In this document: positions 48,538 through 56,482 of the stretch, in pieces
Layout of the letters: every line of letters starts with the position of its first letter
How positions within the stretch are numbered: position 1 is the first letter of the stretch
NCBI GenBank assembly: GCA_963744735.1
Contig: CAVUVH010000013.1
Span: forward strand, 1 to 64,000
Reading direction: 5' to 3'
DNA from: RPQJ01 sp963744735
Lineage (GTDB): Bacteria > Pseudomonadota > Gammaproteobacteria > Steroidobacterales > Steroidobacteraceae
DNA length: 64,000 nt
The notes under the pieces: model-generated
The model's database searches: none
What the model was told of the DNA's origin: nothing
Seen by the model: only the letters and a program-made list of their open reading frames with translations
Translations under genes and position numbers: made by a program

Positions 48538-48841
48538 GGCGATTGCGCTTCGGCGCGGCGTGGCGCACGCGCTATCGCGCGGCTCCGCCCGCGGCGGGTG
48601 TGCTGGCGCTCGATTTGTCGAGCGCCGCAGCTCGAGCGAAGTCGCGAGGCGACACCGAACTGGCCGGCCTGGCGCGGCCACCCTCGCCTCGCGACCGCTC
48701 GAGCAAGGTTCGCCGTGGTTCGCGCGGTGCCTCCGCGCGGACCACGAAGCGCGCGAGACCATGAGAGCGCCGGCACACCCACCGCGGAAGGAACCGCGCC
48801 TGTAGTGCTTGCCTCGGCAGCGCCGGGATCAGCGCCGCGCT
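48538..48841. repeat. Gene-free stretch with stacked inverted repeats
   Basis: No coding frame I can support. It holds three hairpins. One is GGCGCTCGA-TTTG-TCGAGCGCC at 48605-48626 (perfect). The second is a long pair CTCGAGCGAAGTCGCGAGGC (48631) with CGCCTCGCGACCGCTCGAG (48685-48703). The third is GTGGTTCGCGCGG with CCGCGCGGACCAC around 48715-48746 (one mismatch). The stretch separates the DUF1993 gene from the convergent pmbA and may stop transcription on both strands. Confidence 0.6.
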
Positions 48842-50209
48842 TCAGTCGCCGGCGATCGTCATCTCCTCGATCAGGATCGACCCGGTGCGGATGCCGCCGC
48901 GCACGTCGATGTCCGAGCCGACGTCGACGATGCGCTGGTACATGTCCTTCAGGTTGCCGGCGATGGTGACTTCGTGCACCGGGTACTCGATGCGGCCGTT
49001 CTCGACCCAGAAGCCGGACGCGCCGCGCGAGTAGTCGCCGGTCACGCCATTGACGCCCTGCCCCATCAGTTCGGTGACATAGAGCCCGCGGCCCATCTGC
49101 CTGAGCATGGCGTCGAAATCGTTGCCGCGGCCGTGCACCAGCAGGTTGTGCGTGCCGCCCGCATTGCCGGTGGTGCGCAGGCCGAGCTTGCGCGCGGAGT
49201 AGGTGCTGAGCACGTAGCCGAGCAGCACCCCGCCGTCGACCAGCTCGCGGTCGCGCGTCGCCACGCCTTCATGATCGAACGGCGCGCTGGCCAGCGCCTT
49301 GCGCAGGTGCGGACGCTCCGACAGCGCGAACCAGTCGGGAAACACGCGCTGGCCCGCCGCCTCGAGCAGGAACGACGAGCGCCGGTACTGGCTGCCGCCG
49401 CGGATCGCGCCGATGAAATGACTGATCAGGCCGCGCGCGACGTCGGGCGAATACAGCACCGGCGCCTTCGTCGTCGCGAGCTTGCGCGCGCCGAGCCGGG
49501 CAATGGTGCGCTCGCCCGCGCGTCGCCCCACGCTCGCCGCCGATTCCAGCTCGCGCCAGTCGCGCAGCGTGCTGTACCAGTAGTCCCGTTCCATCTGCTC
49601 GCCGGCGCTGCCGAGCACCGAGCAGCTGATGCTGTGCACCGTGCCGGGATAGGCGGCGAGGAAGCCCAGCGAATTGCCATAGGCGCGCAGGCCGCGATGC
49701 GTGCTGACACCCGCGCCCTCGGAGTTGGTGATGCGCGCCGGATCGACGGCCATCGCCGCCGCTTCGCATTCGATCGCCATCTCGCAGGCCCGTTCGGGTG
49801 AAATGTCCCAGGGGTGCGAGAGATCGAGCGACGGCACGTCCTGCGCCAGGTCCTGCGGGTCCGGCAGCCCGGCGCAGGAATCCTCGGCCGTGAAACGCGC
49901 GATCGTGCAGGCCTTGGCCACCGTCTCGCGCAGGGCGGCCGCGCCCAGGTCGCCGGTGCTGGCGCTGCCCTTGCGCGTGCCGAAGTACACCGTCACGCCC
50001 ATGCCGCGGTCGCGCTGGTATTCGATCGTCTCCACCTCGCCGAGGCGCGCGCTGACGCTCAGCCCCACGTCCATGCTGATGGCCGCCTCGGCCTGGCTGG
50101 CGCCGAGCACCTTCGCTTCCTGCAGCGCGAGTTCGACCAGCGCGAGCAGGTCCGCGCCGTCGGCGGTCAGCGTGGGGGAATGGTCGGTCGCAGCGGGCGT
50201 CATGCTCAT
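48842..50209 (-). CDS. pmbA: Metalloprotease PmbA/TldE
   Basis: 455 residues, intact. EAAISMDVGLSVSARLGEVE, QRDRGMGVTVYFGTRKGSAS, FDHEGVATRDRELVDGGVLL, and GRGNDFDAMLRQMGRGLYVT match PmbA, the partner of TldD. The metal-binding His motif is on TldD, not here, as usual. Together they form the TldD/E protease that degrades flexible peptides and matures some modified peptides. tldD lies 4 kb away on the same strand; darP is divergent, the normal gammaproteobacterial order. Confidence 0.93.
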   Translation of the reverse strand: MSMTPAATDHSPTLTADGADLLALVELALQEAKVLGASQAEAAISMDVGLSVSARLGEVETIEYQRDRGMGVTVYFGTRKGSASTGDLGAAALRETVAKACTIARFTAEDSCAGLPDPQDLAQDVPSLDLSHPWDISPERACEMAIECEAAAMAVDPARITNSEGAGVSTHRGLRAYGNSLGFLAAYPGTVHSISCSVLGSAGEQMERDYWYSTLRDWRELESAASVGRRAGERTIARLGARKLATTKAPVLYSPDVARGLISHFIGAIRGGSQYRRSSFLLEAAGQRVFPDWFALSERPHLRKALASAPFDHEGVATRDRELVDGGVLLGYVLSTYSARKLGLRTTGNAGGTHNLLVHGRGNDFDAMLRQMGRGLYVTELMGQGVNGVTGDYSRGASGFWVENGRIEYPVHEVTIAGNLKDMYQRIVDVGSDIDVRGGIRTGSILIEEMTIAGD

Positions 50210-50314
50210 CTTGCGTCGGGGTCCTGGGCCGGGCGGCTGCCCGGCAATGCGCGATTCTAGCAGCAGCGGACCGGCCTTCCGCCCTGCGTGCTAGCATTCG
50301 ATCCGAGGACGAAC

Positions 50315-50869
50315 ATGGCGCGCAGACAGCAATTTCCCGGTGAATTCGCGGGCCACGACGATGGCGGCGACGAGTCCTTCGACGAGGGCCCGAGCAAGAG
50401 TGCGCTCAAGCGGCAGGATCGCGACCTGCGCGCGATGGGCGTGGCGCTGGTGGAGCTGCCGGCCGCCGAGCTCGAGGCCATGGGCCTGCCGGAGAACCTG
50501 TACGACGCCGTCGTGGCCTGCCGCCGCATCACGGCGCATGGCGCGCGCCTGCGGCAGGAGATGTACATCGCCAAGGTGATGCGCGGCGTCGACGTCGAGC
50601 CGATCCGCATCGCGCTGGAGCGGCGCAGCGAGATTGACCGGCAGCGGGTCCGCCGCGAACACGTGCTGGAGCAGTGGCGCGACCGGCTGCTCGCCGACGA
50701 GCCGGCGGCCTGGACCGAGCTGGCGACGCAGATCGACCCGGCCGGACTGCAGCAGTTGCGTTCGCTGGCGCGCCAGGCACGCGCGGAGAAGGACGGAGCC
50801 CGGCCGCCAGCCGCCTCGCGCCAGCTGTTCCGCCGGCTGCGCGACGCGCTCGAAAAGCCCGAAATTTAG
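50315..50869 (+). CDS. darP: Ribosome biogenesis factor DarP (YjgA/UPF0307)
   Basis: 184 residues. PSKSALKRQDRDLRAMGVAL, LPAAELEAMGLPENLYDAVV, HGARLRQEMYIAKVMRGVD and the C-terminal RQLFRRLRDALEKP match the all-helical family that assists 50S subunit assembly. The start at 50315 gives MARRQQFPGEF and the usual length; a GTG further upstream adds 9 residues. It is divergent from pmbA. Confidence 0.92.
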   Translation: MARRQQFPGEFAGHDDGGDESFDEGPSKSALKRQDRDLRAMGVALVELPAAELEAMGLPENLYDAVVACRRITAHGARLRQEMYIAKVMRGVDVEPIRIALERRSEIDRQRVRREHVLEQWRDRLLADEPAAWTELATQIDPAGLQQLRSLARQARAEKDGARPPAASRQLFRRLRDALEKPEI

Positions 50870-50888
50870 AGTTTTCCACCGCCCTCTG

Positions 50889-50894
50889 TACAAT
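50889..50894 (+). promoter_or_regulatory. -10 box TACAAT overlapping the purE start region
   Basis: TACAAT ends 7 nt before a GTG at 50902 that would give MKPLVGIIMGS, a good PurE N-terminus. The ATG at 50893 lies within the box itself. The spacing mirrors the promoters at 24723 and 41442. No clear -35 is seen; darP ends 20 bp upstream. Confidence 0.4.
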
Positions 50895-51406
50895 GGCGCC
50901 GGTGAAACCGCTCGTTGGCATCATCATGGGGTCCACGTCCGACTGGGACACCCTCAAGCACGCGGCCGAGATGCTCGAGCGTCTGGCCGTGCCGCACGAA
51001 GTGCGCGTCGTCTCGGCCCACCGCACGCCCTGACCTGCTGTTCGATTACGCCGCCACGGCCCGCGCGCGCGGCCTGCAGGTCATCATCGCCGGTGCCGGC
51101 GGTGCGGCCCACCTGCCCGGCATGTGCGCCGCCAAGACCTCCCTGCCCGTGCTCGGCGTGCCGGTGCAGTCAAAGACCCTCAACGGCCTGGACTCGCTGC
51201 TGTCGATCGTGCAGATGCCGGCGGGCATTCCGGTCGGCACGCTCGCGATCGGCGCGGCCGGCGCCACCAACGCCGCACTGCTGGCTGCGTCGATCCTGGC
51301 CAACGGCAGCGAGCCGGTGCGCACCGCCCTCGAGGCTTTCCGCGCCGCACAGACCGACAAGGTCCTGGCCCAGCCCGACCCGCGGCACCCGACGATTTCC
51401 ACATGA
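50893..51406 (+). CDS. purE: N5-carboxyaminoimidazole ribonucleotide mutase
   Basis: Class I PurE. VGIIMGSTSDWDTLKHAAEM, VPHEVRVVSAHRTP, IIAGAGGAAHLPGMCAAKTS, VLGVPVQSKTLNGLDSLLSI, and GIPVGTLAIGAAGATNAALL are the conserved elements, with catalytic His in SAHRTP. A frame jump near 51030 follows HRTP. Start may be ATG 50893 or GTG 50902 (see the promoter entry). It overlaps purK by 4 nt; PurE converts N5-CAIR made by PurK. Confidence 0.93.
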
Positions 51407-52492
51407 AGATCGGCGTCATCGGTGCGGGCCAGCTGGGACGCATGCTGGCCCTGGCGGGCTATCCGCTGGCGCAGCAGTTCCGCTTCCTCGACACGAGCGC
51501 CGACTCCCCCGGGGGCCAGGTCGCCCCGATCGTGACCGGGGCGTTCGACGACCCGCAGAGCCTCGAGCGGCTGGCCGCCCAGGTCGACATCGTCACCTAC
51601 GAATTCGAGAACGTGCCGGTCGCGGCGCTGCAGCAGGTCGCGGCGACGCATCCGGTCTGGCCGCCGGTCGAGGCACTGCGCGTGTCGCAGGACCGTCTGC
51701 TCGAGAAGCAGCTGTTCAACAAGCTGAAGATCCCGACACCGCCGTTCCGCGCCGTCGAGTCGCTCGCCGAACTGCGCGCCGCGGTCAGCGGAGCTGGGCC
51801 TGCCCTGCGTGCTGAAGACGCGCCGGCTCGGCTACGACGGCAAGGGCCAGCGCTACCTGCGCAAGCCCGCCGACCTCGAGCCCGCCTGGAACGCGCTGGG
51901 GGGCGTGCCGCTGATCCTCGAGGGCTTCGTCGATTTCGAACGCGAAGTGTCGATCGTCGGCGTGCGCAGCACGCGCGGCGAAGTCCGCGCGTATCCGATC
52001 GCCGCCAACACGCACCGGGAAGGCATCCTGCGCGTGACGCTCGCGCCGCACCGCAACCCGGTGCTGCAGAAGGCGGCCGAGATCCACCTGAAGCGCCTGC
52101 TGCGGCACTTCGACTACGCCGGCGTGCTCACGATCGAGTTCTTCGTGCGCAAGGGCAGGCTGGTCGCCAACGAGATGGCGCCCCGCGTGCACAACTCCGG
52201 CCACTGGACGATCGAAGGCGCCGCCACCTCGCAGTTCGAGAACCACCTGCGCGCGATCCTCGGCCTGCCGCTGGGCGAGACCGCGCCGGTCGGTCACTGC
52301 GCCATGGTCAATTTCATCGGCACGTTGCCGGAACGCGACGCGATCCTGGCACTGCCGGGGGTGCACTGGCACGACTACGGCAAGGAGCCGCGCCCGGGCC
52401 GCAAGCTCGGCCATTGCACCGTGGTTGCCGGCAGCGCCGTCGAGCGCGACCGCATCGTGCGCAAGGTACTGCGCAGGCTGCCGCCACGCTGA
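51403..52492 (+). CDS. purK: 5-(carboxyamino)imidazole ribonucleotide synthase
   Basis: ATP-grasp enzyme preceding PurE. MKIGVIGAGQLGRMLALAGY, VDIVTYEFENVPVAALQQVA, LKTRRLGYDGKGQRYL, VSIVGVRSTRGEVRAYPI and NEMAPRVHNSGHWTIEGAAT with SQFENHLRAI match PurK. A frame jump near 51792 (AGCGGAG should be AGCGCGGAG) lies between residues 125 and 140. It is coupled to purE by ATGA. Confidence 0.94.
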
Positions 52493-52640
52493 CGCGCCGC
52501 TGCCGGGCCGGGCCTGCCATCCCGACCCGCCGCCGGCCCGCCCGCAGCCCACCCGCGACCCCGACCGGCTTTGTGTGACGGAGCGCGTGGTTTCGCGCCC
52601 CGCCCGCTCCCGTATAGTACGGGGCAGGATCGCCGCACCC

Positions 52641-53948
52641 ATGTACCTCGAACACTTCAAGCTCAAGGAGCTGCCGTTCCGGCTCAGCCCGGACCCGGCG
52701 TTCCTGTACCCGAGCCAGATCCACTCCCGCGCCAAGGCGTACATGGAGTCGACGATCTGGTTCACGGACGGCTTTGTCGTGATCACGGGCGAGATCGGCG
52801 CCGGCAAGACCACGCTGATCGAGTCCTTCCTCAAGGAAATCGACCAGGACGTGGTGGTCGCGCAGATCAACCAGACGCAGGTCTCGCCGATCGAGTTCCT
52901 GCAGGGCCTGCTGGCGCAGTTCGGCTTCAGCCCGTTCCGCATGCGCAAGGCCGAGCTGCTCGCCACGCTGAACAACTTCCTGATCGAGCAGTACGCCAAC
53001 GGCCGCAAGGTGCTGCTGATCGTCGACGAGGCGCAGAACCTGTCGAACAAGGTGCTCGAGGAAGTGCGGCTGCTCTCCGGCGTCGAGACGACGAAGGAGA
53101 AGGTGCTGCGCATCATCCTCGCGGGCCAGCCGGAGCTGAACGACAAGCTCGACTCGGACGACCTGGTGCAGCTGCGCCAGCGCGTGCGCCTGCGCTTCCA
53201 CCTGAGCGCGCTGACCGAGCCGGAGATGGGGGCCTACATCCGGCATCGCCTGGCCATCGCCGGCGCGGACCACGACATCTTCGAGCCGGACACCTTCCCG
53301 CTGCTGTTCCGCTACACCGGCGGCATCCCGCGGCTGACCAACACGCTCTGCGACACGTGCCTGCTCGCGGCGTTCGGCCAGGACCTGCCGGGCGTCAGCG
53401 TCGACGTCGTCCGCATGGCGATCGACGAACTGCAGTGGCAGGAATACACGGCGCGCACGCACACCCACCTGCCCGCGACGCGCATGGAAGAGACGACGCC
53501 GCACCTGCGGCCGCCGGTCGGGCGGGTCGTGCTGACGATGAGGGGCGTGCAGCTGGACCAGGCGATGCTGGTGCCGGGACGGTTCGTGATCGGCCGCACC
53601 ACCGACAACGACATGCAGGTCGACAGCAAGTTCGTCAGCCGCCATCACATGCAGCTCGTGACCACGGTCGACGGCTGCGTGGTCGAGGACCTGAACAGCA
53701 CCAACGGCGTGTACCTGAACGGCAAGCGCGTCCGCCGGCACAGGCTGCAGCCCGGGGACGTCATCAAGCTGGGGATGCACGACCTGACCTACACGCGCGC
53801 CGACCTGCCGGAAAACCACGAAGATCCGCGCGCCACGCAGACGACGGTGCTGCGTGACGGCGACTACGAGGCGGACGAGGACGAGGAGTCCGAGGGCGAC
53901 GACGAACGGGAGCGCGCTTCCTATTCGTCCAGCGCGCGCGGGTCGTAA
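52641..53948 (+). CDS. ExeA-type AAA ATPase with C-terminal FHA domain
   Basis: 435 residues, intact. The N-terminus FKLKELPFRLSPDPAFLYPS is typical of ExeA/GspA-MshM ATPases. Walker A is TGEIGAGKTTLIES, Walker B VLLIVDEAQNLS, and sensor LRIILAGQPELNDKL. Residues from about 305 form an FHA domain: FVIGRTTDNDMQVDSKFVSR then HHMQLV and LNSTNGVYLNGKRVRRHRLQ, with the phosphothreonine-binding Arg, Ser and Asn. The tail is acidic. It stands alone between purK and a small membrane gene; a TATAGT box at 52613 may serve it. Confidence 0.9.
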   Translation: MYLEHFKLKELPFRLSPDPAFLYPSQIHSRAKAYMESTIWFTDGFVVITGEIGAGKTTLIESFLKEIDQDVVVAQINQTQVSPIEFLQGLLAQFGFSPFRMRKAELLATLNNFLIEQYANGRKVLLIVDEAQNLSNKVLEEVRLLSGVETTKEKVLRIILAGQPELNDKLDSDDLVQLRQRVRLRFHLSALTEPEMGAYIRHRLAIAGADHDIFEPDTFPLLFRYTGGIPRLTNTLCDTCLLAAFGQDLPGVSVDVVRMAIDELQWQEYTARTHTHLPATRMEETTPHLRPPVGRVVLTMRGVQLDQAMLVPGRFVIGRTTDNDMQVDSKFVSRHHMQLVTTVDGCVVEDLNSTNGVYLNGKRVRRHRLQPGDVIKLGMHDLTYTRADLPENHEDPRATQTTVLRDGDYEADEDEESEGDDERERASYSSSARGS

Positions 53949-54139
53949 CCCGCCTGCGTGGCGCGGTAATCGCGCCGGCGCATCCACAGCAGCGCCCCCA
54001 GCGTCACCAGTGCGCCGCCCACGATGAACAGCAGGCTGCGGGGCGAGCGCTCGAACCACCACGCCGCCGCGAAACACGCGCAGCCGGCCACCACGCCCGC
54101 GTAGGGCAAGGCTTCGTAGACGGGGCGCGGCAGCCACAT
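53921..54139 (-). CDS. Small two-helix membrane protein
   Basis: 72 residues: two hydrophobic helices (YAGVVAGCACFAAAWWF; LLFIVGGALVTLGALLW) and a basic-to-acidic C-terminal tail ending DPRALDE. Its start lies 4 nt downstream of the tldD stop, so it is probably the last gene of that operon. It overlaps the 3' end of the convergent ATPase gene by 28 nt. No family recognised. Confidence 0.65.
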   Translation of the reverse strand: MWLPRPVYEALPYAGVVAGCACFAAAWWFERSPRSLLFIVGGALVTLGALLWMRRRDYRATQAGYDPRALDE

Positions 54140-54143
54140 GGCG

Positions 54144-55649
54144 TCAGCCCGTGCCGCCGACGGTGATCGCGTCGACGCGCAGCGTCGGCTGGCCAACGCC
54201 CACCGGCACGTCCTGGCCTTCCTTGCCGCAGGTCCCGACGCCGTCGTCGAGCCGCAGATCGTTGCCGATCATCGACACGCGCGTCATGACCTCCGGGCCG
54301 TTGCCGATCAGCGTCGCTCCCTTCACGGGCCGCCCGAGCCTGCCGTTCTCGATCAGGTAGGCCTCGCTGGCCGAGAACACGAACTTGCCCGAGGTGATGT
54401 CGACCTGGCCGCCGCCGAAGTTGCGGCAGTACAGGCCCTTGTCGACGGAGGCGATGATCTCCTCCGGCGCATGGCTGCCGGGCAGCATGTACGTGTTGGT
54501 CATGCGCGGCAGCGTCAGCGCGGCGAAGCTCTCGCGCCGGCCATTGCCCGTGGGGCGCACGCCCATCAGGCGCGCATTGAGCTTGTCCTGCAGGTAGCCG
54601 CGCAGCACGCCGTCCTCGATCAGCGTGGTGCACTGCGTCGGCGTGCCCTCGTCGTCGACGTTGAGCGAGCCGCGGCGCGCGGGCAGCGTGCCGTCGTCGA
54701 CGATGGTGACGCCCCTGGCCGCCACCTGCTGGCCGATGCGGCCGCTGAAGGCCGAGGTGCCCTTGCGGTTGAAGTCGCCTTCGAGGCCGTGGCCCACGGC
54801 CTCGTGCAGCAGCACGCCCGGCCAGCCCGCGCCGAGCACGACCGTCATCGTGCCCGCGGGCGCCGGCACGGACTCGAGGTTGACCTGCGCGGTGCGGACC
54901 GCCTCCTGCACCAGCTGGCGCCAGCGGCCCGATGCCAGGAACTCGGTGTAGGCGAAGCGGCCGCCGCCGCCGGCGTAGCCCTGCTCGCGCCGTCCGTCCT
55001 GCTCGATGATCACGCTGACGTTGAGCCGCACGAGGGGGCGCACGTCGCCGGCCAGCGTGCCGTCGCTCGACATGACCAGGATCGTGTCGTGCGAGGCAGA
55101 AAGGCTGGCCATGACCTGCGAGATGCGCGAGTCGAGCCTGCGCGCCTCGCGGTCGATCTGTTCGAGCAGCCGGACCTTGTCGTCGTCGGCCAGCGATTCG
55201 ACGGGGTCGAGCGCCGGATAGAGCCGGCGGGCGCCCGTCGCATGCCACGCCTGCACGCTGCCGCCCGAACCCGTGCGCGAGATCGCCCGCGCCGCATGCG
55301 CGGCCTCGAGCAATGCCGGCAGCATCACTTCGTCGGAATAGGCGAAGCCGGTCTTCTCGCCGGCCAGGGCGCGCACGCCGACGCCCTGCTCGATGCTGTG
55401 GGCCCCGTCCTTGACGATGCCGTCCTCGAGCGCCCAGGACTCCTCGCGCGTCTGCTGGAAGTAGATGTCGCCGTAATCGACGGCGTGCCCCATGACGTCG
55501 CCGAGCACGCGGGCAACCCGGTCTTCGTCGAGTTCGGCCGGCAGCAGCAACTGCGTGCGCGCCAGGGCCAGCGCGTCGCCCTCCACCTCCGCGGCCGCCA
55601 CGGCGGGAAGCTGGGGTGCGAACAGTGCCGGGGGGATGTGCGGTTTCAT
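54144..55649 (-). CDS. tldD: Metalloprotease TldD
   Basis: 501 residues, intact. The zinc motif HEAVGHGLEGDF lies near residue 280; also VDYGDIYFQQTREESWALED, SIEQGVGVRALAGEKTGFAY, FNRKGTSAFSGRIGQQV and GGGQVDITSGKFVFSASEAY. It is the catalytic partner of PmbA. It starts 4 nt inside the amidase stop (ATGA) in the rng-yhdP-tldD operon. Confidence 0.95.
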   Translation of the reverse strand: MKPHIPPALFAPQLPAVAAAEVEGDALALARTQLLLPAELDEDRVARVLGDVMGHAVDYGDIYFQQTREESWALEDGIVKDGAHSIEQGVGVRALAGEKTGFAYSDEVMLPALLEAAHAARAISRTGSGGSVQAWHATGARRLYPALDPVESLADDDKVRLLEQIDREARRLDSRISQVMASLSASHDTILVMSSDGTLAGDVRPLVRLNVSVIIEQDGRREQGYAGGGGRFAYTEFLASGRWRQLVQEAVRTAQVNLESVPAPAGTMTVVLGAGWPGVLLHEAVGHGLEGDFNRKGTSAFSGRIGQQVAARGVTIVDDGTLPARRGSLNVDDEGTPTQCTTLIEDGVLRGYLQDKLNARLMGVRPTGNGRRESFAALTLPRMTNTYMLPGSHAPEEIIASVDKGLYCRNFGGGQVDITSGKFVFSASEAYLIENGRLGRPVKGATLIGNGPEVMTRVSMIGNDLRLDDGVGTCGKEGQDVPVGVGQPTLRVDAITVGGTG

Positions 55650-56482
55650 GGTTCCTGCAGCGAGGCGTTGAGCCCTAGGCGGCGGTGCTGCACGGCGGGG
55701 AAATCCTGCCGCAACCGGCGCTGCCGGGCGAGGTCCAATTCTGCCGTGATCACGCCGGTTCCGCGCGGCAATCGCGCCAGGACCCGGCCCCAGGGCTCGA
55801 TGATCATCGAATCGCCGTGGGTCTCGCGGCCGCTTTCGTGGAACCCCGACTGTGCCGGAGCCACGACATAGGCGAGGTTCTCGACCGCGCGCGTGCGCAG
55901 CAGCAGTTCCCAGTGCGCGCGCCCGGTCGGCACGGTGAATGCCGACGGCAGCGTGAACCACTCCGCGCCCTGGGCGAGCAGTTCGCGGAACAGCTCCGGA
56001 AAGCGCACGTCGTAACAGACCGCAAGACCCAGCCGTCCTGCCGGCGTGGCCACGGTGACGGCCTGTGATCCGGGATACACGGCCCTCGACTCGCGGTGGC
56101 TTTCGAGCTTGCCCGGCACATCGACGTCGAACAGGTGAATCTTGTCGTAGCGGGCGACCTGCCGGCCGTCCGAGTCGAAAACGAGGCTCGCCGCGGCCGC
56201 GCGCGCTTCACCAGGAACCTGCAGCGGCACGGTTCCGGCAACGAGCCACAGGCCCGTGGCACGCGCGGTGTCGGCCAGGAAGGACTGGATCGGGCCGGCG
56301 CCCGGCGCCTCGGCAACGGCGAGCTTGTCGGCCTCGCCGCGGCCCATGAACGCAAAATTCTCCGGCAGCGCGGCGACCACCGCGCCCTGCTGCTGCGCTT
56401 CGCGCAGCAGGTCGGCCGCCACCGCCAGGTTGCGGGTCACGTTGGCGGTGGAGGTCATCTGGATCGCGGCGACTCGGGTCAA
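55646..56482 (-). CDS. Carbon-nitrogen hydrolase (Nit1/YbeM-like amidase)
   Basis: 278 residues, intact. Catalytic triad of the nitrilase superfamily: Glu in ALPENFAFMG, Lys in YDKIHLFDVDVPG, Cys in LAVCYDVRFPELFRELLAQG. HWELLLRTRAVENLAYVVAP is also conserved. Nit1/NitFhit relatives repair deaminated glutathione, so that is the best guess. Overlaps both yhdP and tldD by 4 nt, the conserved arrangement. Confidence 0.92.
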   Translation of the reverse strand: MTRVAAIQMTSTANVTRNLAVAADLLREAQQQGAVVAALPENFAFMGRGEADKLAVAEAPGAGPIQSFLADTARATGLWLVAGTVPLQVPGEARAAAASLVFDSDGRQVARYDKIHLFDVDVPGKLESHRESRAVYPGSQAVTVATPAGRLGLAVCYDVRFPELFRELLAQGAEWFTLPSAFTVPTGRAHWELLLRTRAVENLAYVVAPAQSGFHESGRETHGDSMIIEPWGRVLARLPRGTGVITAELDLARQRRLRQDFPAVQHRRLGLNASLQEP

